The notes beneath the pieces are model-generated. The model made no database searches. It was not told the DNA's origin and saw only the letters and a program-made list of their open reading frames with translations. Shown here one piece after another: positions 58,662 to 64,000 of a stretch of 64,000 nt of DNA (within the stretch, counting starts at the first letter, position 1; every line of letters begins with the position of its first letter). The stretch comes from Diphasiastrum complanatum. Its lineage: Eukaryota > Streptophyta > Lycopodiopsida > Lycopodiales > Lycopodiaceae. The DNA lies in contig CM055098.1 in assembly GCA_029204225.1 (NCBI GenBank), positions 53,094,728 to 53,158,727 of the forward strand. The letters run 5' to 3'. Made by a program: the position numbers and the translations under genes.

Positions 58662-59605
58662 GACTTAGTAGCCAAAGGAAAACAACCATTAACATGGGAG
58701 GCGTTTTGCCTAGCGTTCAAGGAATACTTCATTCCCTTGTTAGATGATTACCAACATTTTTAAAAACTTTCGAGATTGACTTATGAAAAAAGACCTTGAG
58801 CAGTTTGTTCAATACTTCCATGAGTATCTTAATCCTCTTTATAGTGAAATACCTCCAAAGATATAGATGCTCATGTTCATTGATGGTTCACCTAAGGATT
58901 ATCAAGTGGATGTTCACAAGAACCATCCCAACACCTTAGAAGATGCTATTCGTGCTGCAAAGTTTTATAATGATACTCCTAAGCCACATAAGAGTCATCA
59001 CCCTAATGAGCAAAAGAAGGGTTTTCAATTTAAAAGGAAGGATAAGGAAGTTACCAATAAGGCATCTTCCAATCCTAATTCTAAGAAACCCAAACACCAC
59101 CCCAATAATTATCAAGGTGGTAAGGTCCTAGTTGAAGCTCGAAAGAAGAATCTTTGCTTCAAGTGCAATGGAGAGGGTCACGTTGCATGAGATTGTGTAA
59201 AAAACAAAGCTTCAACCTCAAGTATCATATCTCAAAGTAATGAGATGGATATCTGTTTTTTTTTAGTTCAATGCTTTATGGAACTAATGACTTAATTTAC
59301 ATTAAGGGTAAAATTGGAGGTCATGTTGTCAATGTACTTTTTGACACATGATTTACTCATAATTTTATAAATGCAAATATGGTGCAGATGTTAAACCTTC
59401 CCATAAAAAAAAAGTGAGAAGAAGCATTGTGTGACAATGGCATCTAGATGTAATTCCGAACCCATGGATTATGTTGTTCCTAATGCACCATTGCACATAC
59501 AAGATTATGTTGAAAAACTAGAATTCCATGTTGTTAATTTAGCAAATATGGATGTTGTTCTTGGGCAACAATGGCATTATGATAAGAATAAAATCATTGA
59601 AAATT
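58662..59605 (+). pseudogene. Ty3/gypsy element F, Gag C-terminal part and protease
   Basis: The Gag interrupted at 46736 resumes with EDLVAKGKQPLTWEAFCLAF, then KEYFIPLLDDYQHF and, with stops, DLEQFVQYFHEYLNPLY. At 58867-59190 it reads PKDYQVDVHKNHPNTLEDAI, a basic tail and a CCHC knuckle (LCFKCNGEGHVA, last Cys after a stop). The protease follows: KGKIGGHVVNVLFDT, where the active-site DTG is read as Asp-Thr-stop near 59345, then THNFINANMVQMLNL and VVNLANMDVVLGQQWHYD. It ends at about 59605 with no RT. Confidence 0.85.
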
Positions 59606-59713
59606 GATTTTGTTGAAAATCTTCAACTTTTATGCATGATTGTTCTTTAATAAAGATAAGTGCTAGTTTAATTGTTGATACTACTAGCATTAGACCCTAC
59701 TCTAAGCATGAAC

Positions 59714-60025
59714 TTAATCTTTTGCAGTATTGCTAAGGCATAGATTGAAATATCTTAACAGCACTTGTGGGTTGTCGTCTCCATAGGCCCTACATGCTTG
59801 GGTGTAGATCTGTAGAAATCGTCGTGGATCTCCCTTGCCATTAAATCTTGGAAGGTCGAAATTGGGAAAATTCCAGACTACGTGGGGTACAAACGGCCTA
59901 GGATTGTCCATCGGGGGTGGATCTATGTCAACGGGTTCATGGAGTATTTCAATTAGTATGTTGATGAATTCTTCAAGGTCAGGAAGATCCAGAGTGGATA
60001 ATCTTTTACCAAATCTCAAATGCAT
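59714..60025 (-). pseudogene. Ty3/gypsy Gag fragment, minus strand
   Basis: The minus frame from 60025 reads FPNFDLPRFNGKGDPRRFLQ, then IYTQACRAYGDDNPQVLLRY and FNLCLSNTAKD. This is the start of a gypsy Gag of the 'P.FnG.gDP..fl..f...C..Yg.d...l...F..sL...A' type. It stops just before the WF block, at about 59714, where element F's relic ends. It is a different family from F. Confidence 0.78.
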
Positions 60026-61502
60026 ACAACAGAACGAGAAGTAGGGCTATTTTTTATCTTTTTGTTTTCTCTTGTTTTTAGTCTTTTTCGTTTTTAATTC
60101 CTCATATATTTTTATAGTTCTTTTTAGTATTTCGTTGATGATGGATTAGAATGAAGGTATAACCAAAGTGATAATGAACTTAGATCAAGATCAGAATAAA
60201 AGTCAGATGGATGTGAAGCGACATTAATGAAAATCCAAAAGAAAATCGAGGAAAAAAAATAACAGAAAAATATAGATGAGTTTTGAAAGTCAAAAGTTCA
60301 AGAAAATTCCAAATTTTCACTATGGGCAAGTAATACCAGGGCAAGTAATATAATGCGAGTAATAGGTTTTAACTCATTGAGTTGTCTGCCTTTCTCTGTT
60401 GAGGTTTAGAATGATATGTCAAAGTGCCGAGTAAAGTGGAGAACTTGGTGATTAATATTGTTGGCGAGAGTAATAGGAGGGCGAGTAATAAAAATTATAA
60501 CTCGCCGGTCTGGTACAAGACAAAGCAGTGTGTATACATGTGTATGTTCTGATGGCGAGTTATAAGACACTGTTGGCGAGTTATAACTGGTGAGTAATAG
60601 AAAATGACAGGAACACAGAAATGGGTGGAAAATTTGAAATGGCAAATAATAGCCTTTTTACTCGTCGACCTCCAGAATGATAACTCTGAGGTTGCTAATC
60701 ACGATGCTGTTGAAAAATAAAAAATCATCTATCTTGACTTTAGGCTTTTCACAAAGTTTTTTTTATGTGAGTTTGTTGTTTCATATTGTAAATGCCAAAT
60801 TTGGCCTAGAAGAAACTCGAGCTACATGGGTTCTTCAAGTCTAGTTGGTAATGTACAACTTGTATATAGAATGTAGACATAAAAATGTCAATAATAGGCT
60901 TGTAGAAACTTGTGGCATATCACATGCAATGGTTGTAAGTGATCCATAGTGACATGCAAGGCATGCACAAAGTGAATTGAACACATGCATGATGATTTGT
61001 ACAATTCTAGTTGAATATTTGACACTTGGTAAAAGTAGGTAGAAATGCATGCATGTGAAGTGACAAATGTCACTAATTCTCTAGTTTTCACTTTTAGATG
61101 TGGATAGAAGTTGAATGGAGATGGTTCTACCTTGAGCTACTTCAAACTCCATAAATATGTGTAGACATTCTATAATTTTTTATGAAGAACCAAGCTTTGA
61201 AGCTATTCTATGTTATTTTGGATCTACACTATCATTTGCTTGAATTTTGCTCTCTCTTTCTCTCTCTAACTAGAGTAGAGGCTTATGCTAATGCATTCAA
61301 TTCTTGTACTTTTTCTCTCTTGTCTTTCAAAGCAATCATTCTTTGATTCTTAGCATGCTAGATTGTGATTTAGCCATAAAATTTTGTACTAGATCTTGGC
61401 ATCCATTCTAGAATCAATATATGTGCTAAACACAAAGCTTAACAAGATCATTCACACTTGAGGATCATTCCCCACACATATGAGCTTGCTGGAATTTTAT
61501 CA
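60026..61502 (+). other. Spacer and probable 5' LTR of copia element G
   Basis: The left part (60026-60670) is AT-rich with a few 'ggcgagtaata' repeats (60355-60600). The right part up to the CA at 61502 should be the 5' LTR of G because the primer-binding site follows. Its start could be TGATAACTC at 60678, but no second LTR is in view to confirm this. Confidence 0.45.
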
Positions 61503-61514
61503 TGGTATCAGAGC
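61503..61514 (+). other. Primer-binding site of element G
   Basis: TGGTATCAGAGC followed by C, immediately after ...TTTTATCA. Confidence 0.85.
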
Positions 61515-62271
61515 CAAATTAAGCTTTACATGCTATTATCTCTGATTGTTCAAGAATTTGTGAGCCCAATTCAATCAAAAAAGCAGTTTATCACTTTTCT
61601 TTACCCTTCTTGAAAAGTGTTTGGATCAAAGAGGATAAAAACTAGATTTTCATATCAGAATTGACATTCTACGGAATTCTGGAATTCTGCATGTGTGAAA
61701 ATCAGAGATTTTCATACCTCTTTAATTCCTTCATAATTGGTCCAAAGATATTGATCTTATAGCTTGATGGAAAGCTTATGACGTTCACTTTTCATTGCAA
61801 TTGATCCCCAATCAATCTGATGTGTCTATCAAGAGTTATAAGCTCTTAAAGAGGGTAGGGAGAGGTCCAAAATCCGAGTGACCACTTTTTGATTTGATTC
61901 AATTTAGCTTGATTCATAATCCATTGTTTTGAGTATTCAACACAAGAAACTAAAGATCAAGACAAAGTTTGATGTTATTGAACACCTTTGAGCCTTCTTT
62001 GAATCATTAGTGTTTTCTTTTGTAGCATCTAACACGTGCCAAAAGTAGAATCCAAACTTGTCTATGTTCCTCAATCCATTTTGAGTGACTGATCTAGATA
62101 ATCTTGTTTTGTGGAATGTTTGAGATCTATCTCAAATACAGTTGCAAGTTTTTCACATAGGATTGGTAGCACACCCTTGAAAATTTCTATAGTGAAAGAG
62201 AGTAGCAACTTCAAGTCTAATTGGAACAAGCTCAAACATATAATTGTCCAATAACAAAAAGTCTTCACAAT

Positions 62272-63301
62272 ATGGCACCTGTAGGAGGATATCTCTTAGA
62301 ACCAAGTGAAAGACTAAGTACCTCCAATTATTCAATATGGAAGGTTAGGATGGAGTCAGTTCTTGTACTCCAGGATGTTATGGACATAGTACTTGGTATT
62401 GAGGAGGAGCCTCAAGCACAGCTTGAAATACCAAAGTATAGAAAGAGAGATAGAATGGCTCTACACTTCATTAAAATGAATGTCTCGAATGAGATTCGAA
62501 GAGAAATAGGATCTTGCACCAATGCTAAAGAAGCTTGGGATGCACTTAAGTCCATCTATAAAGCTAAGAACACTTCTAGATTACTCACTCTTAGAAATCA
62601 AATTTTTCAAAGTTTTCAAAAAATGAGGAGAGTGCATCAAATTATGTTTTGAGAGTAAAAGATCTTCATAGGAAGCTTGTTTGTGTTGGTGTCACAATCA
62701 ATCAAGATGAGCTAGTACAAGTCATTCTTAATGGCTTAAAAGAATACTATAATAATCTTGTTCAATCCTTTGTCATAGGAGGAAAACTCTTCAAGGAATT
62801 CTCATCTCTGAAGAAGCAAGGCAAAGTTACAAACTTTCTAGGATGAACAAACTCGAGCATATTGGAAGTGACAAAGCTCTCTTTGTCAAGGACAAGCATA
62901 AAGAGAGGAGCAAGAACCAGTTTTCTCAAGCTTTCAACAAAGACAAAGCCAAGGACAAAGACAAAGATGGTGAAGAGGATGACTCAACTCATCCTTCTAC
63001 TTCCAAGACCAAGAAGAAGAAAGTCAAGTGTTTCTTTTGTGGCAAGAAGAGGCACTATGCCTCTAATTGCTTCAAAAAGAAAAATCAACTCAAACAAGCA
63101 AATCTCTCTAATGTGAAAGAAGAAGACTTTATTGCAAGTGATGGAGAAGGATCACTCATGGTGTCAAGTTTTCTTCAACACCCTTCAAGAAAGATGGAGC
63201 ATGGTACATCGATAGTGGAGCCTCATCACATATGTGTTGCTCAAAGGAGTCTTTTGACTCTATTGTACCTTATAAAGGACTTAAAAGATCTATATGTATA
63301 G
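62272..63301 (+). pseudogene. Copia element G Gag and protease start, frameshifted
   Basis: ATG 62272 (MAPVGGYLLEPSERLSTSNY) is preferred over the upstream ATG 62221 because it aligns with the starts of A and B. Gag continues to YKAKNTSRLLTLRNQIFQSF, then shifts frame near 62630 and 62840. The zinc knuckle CFFCGKKRHYASNC lies near 63030. The protease WYIDSGASSHMCCSKES is in yet another frame near 63205. A relative of A and B at lower similarity, with a more basic Lys/Asp-rich tail (DKAKDKDKDGEEDDS). Confidence 0.85.
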
Positions 63302-63337
63302 CAAATGATCATGAATGCTCTATTGAAGCACAAATCT

Positions 63338-63705
63338 GAAGCCTTTGAATGCTTCAAGAGATTCAAGGCCATGGCTGAGACACAAACATCTACAAAAGTG
63401 AAGGCACTCTGAAGTGACGGTGGTGACGAATACATCTCTAACAAGCTGTCCGACTACATGGCTGAACATGGTATTAGAAGATAGTTCACCACTTTCTATT
63501 CACCTCAACAGAACGGGATCGCAGAAAGGAATAATCAAACTCTTTTCAACTCAGCCAAATCCATGCTACATCAAGCACACCTACCTATGAAGTTCTGGGC
63601 AGAAGCTACTGCCACAGCCTGTTACATGTAGAACAAATCCAGCACCAAAGCCGTCAACAACAAAACTCCTTATGAAGTCTGGCATGGGCACAAGCTGTTG
63701 GCTGA
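63338..63705 (+). pseudogene. Copia element G integrase remnant
   Basis: After the protease the pre-integrase region and the first integrase Asp are deleted. The sequence resumes with ECFKRFKAMAETQTSTKVKA, SDGGDEYISNKLSDYMAEHG (second Asp) and SPQQNGIAERNNQTLFNSAK (catalytic Glu), with three in-frame stops. It breaks off after NKTPYEVWHGHKL, where gypsy LTR-like sequence begins. Confidence 0.82.
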
Positions 63706-63717
63706 TTCTGACGAATC

Positions 63718-64000
63718 CCCAAGATACTCGGACAGAGCAACTCAAGAGCACCTCTCACCTTAGACCGAGGAGGTCTCTGAGAAGATGAGACTAATGAAGA
63801 CTAAGAGCCGAGTATGAGAGCTAAGAAATACTAGCTAGGAAAGACATGCAAGAATTGTGTAAGCCTCATGGTGAATCCCGAAAGATGGAATGACCATGTA
63901 GGAACTAGTATTTTCTAAGCAAATGTAATAAATGCAAGTAGACCTCTCTTAAATAAAGTAGAGTGAGACACCTTTTGATGGTGACCTCTAGTGGAGAGCA
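63718..64000 (+). repeat. Gypsy LTR-like segment, running off the window
   Basis: The part to 63930 resembles 20219-20420 (GAGGAGGTCTC, AGAGCCGAGTATGAGAG, ACTAGCTAGGA, GAATGACCATGTAGGA). The rest shows nothing recognisable before the window ends. Confidence 0.5.

Noticed and set aside
62221-62271. Upstream ATG as the start of element G Gag
   Set aside because: Alignment with A and B places the start at 62272; the upstream residues have no counterpart.

Overview
This window reads as nuclear DNA of a land plant with a large, repeat-rich genome. The evidence is: several families of Ty1/copia elements primed by a plant-type initiator-Met tRNA site (TGGTATCAGAGC), Ty3/gypsy fragments, a CACTA (TNP2-type) DNA transposon, long GA/CT, AT and CA microsatellites, a plant-type telomere-like motif (CCCTAAA), and broken pieces of typical plant genes (GT92 glycosyltransferase, hydroxyphenylpyruvate/hydroxypyruvate reductase, heavy-metal-associated domain). 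A Penelope-like reverse transcriptase piece would fit a seedless plant (lycophyte or fern) better than a flowering plant, but that is inference. I see no complete host gene, no rRNA or tRNA gene, no CRISPR array and no bacterial-type organisation.

Layout. 0-3 kb: gypsy gag relic, small duplications, a (GA)n tract and an array of degenerate 'AATGTAAGAGG' units. 3.1-8.3 kb: a decayed minus-strand copia element (C) with truncated LTRs. 10.06-15.76 kb: copia element B, inserted in a gypsy gag relic; its LTRs are about 99% alike, but its reverse transcriptase is replaced by about 0.9 kb of unrelated DNA carrying a 278-codon ORF. 16-28 kb: a repeat and relic zone with an HMA exon, a GAAAAATTCGAGTC minisatellite, a GT92 fragment, two inverted copies of a reductase pseudogene, an RT-less gypsy element, a ~360-bp tandem satellite, telomere-like DNA and a long AT tract. 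29-32 kb and 41.3-41.9 kb: a minus-strand CACTA transposase that appears split. 34.8-39.6 kb: two ~1.75-kb direct repeats flanking a Penelope-like RT remnant. 39.6-41.2 kb: 3' half of another copia element (D). 43.3-46.1 kb: a multi-exon hypothetical gene with an acidic tail, bracketed by clusters of the palindrome GCGTGGATTATCCACGC.

46.4-59.6 kb shows clean nesting: a gypsy gag gene (F, plus) is interrupted by copia element E (minus, 5-bp duplication GAGAG, unusual LTR termini), and E is interrupted by copia element A (plus). A is intact: a single 1316-residue Gag-Pol ORF between two 653-bp LTRs that I read as identical, so it is the youngest and best candidate for an active element. 59.7-64 kb: another gypsy gag relic, a broken copia element G related to A and B, and a gypsy LTR-like piece also seen at 20.2 kb.

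The genes do not form a host pathway. The useful relations are among mobile elements: A could supply RT in trans to B-like copies, and the nesting gives a relative age order F > E > A. All similarity statements come from reading the sequence and translated frames by eye.
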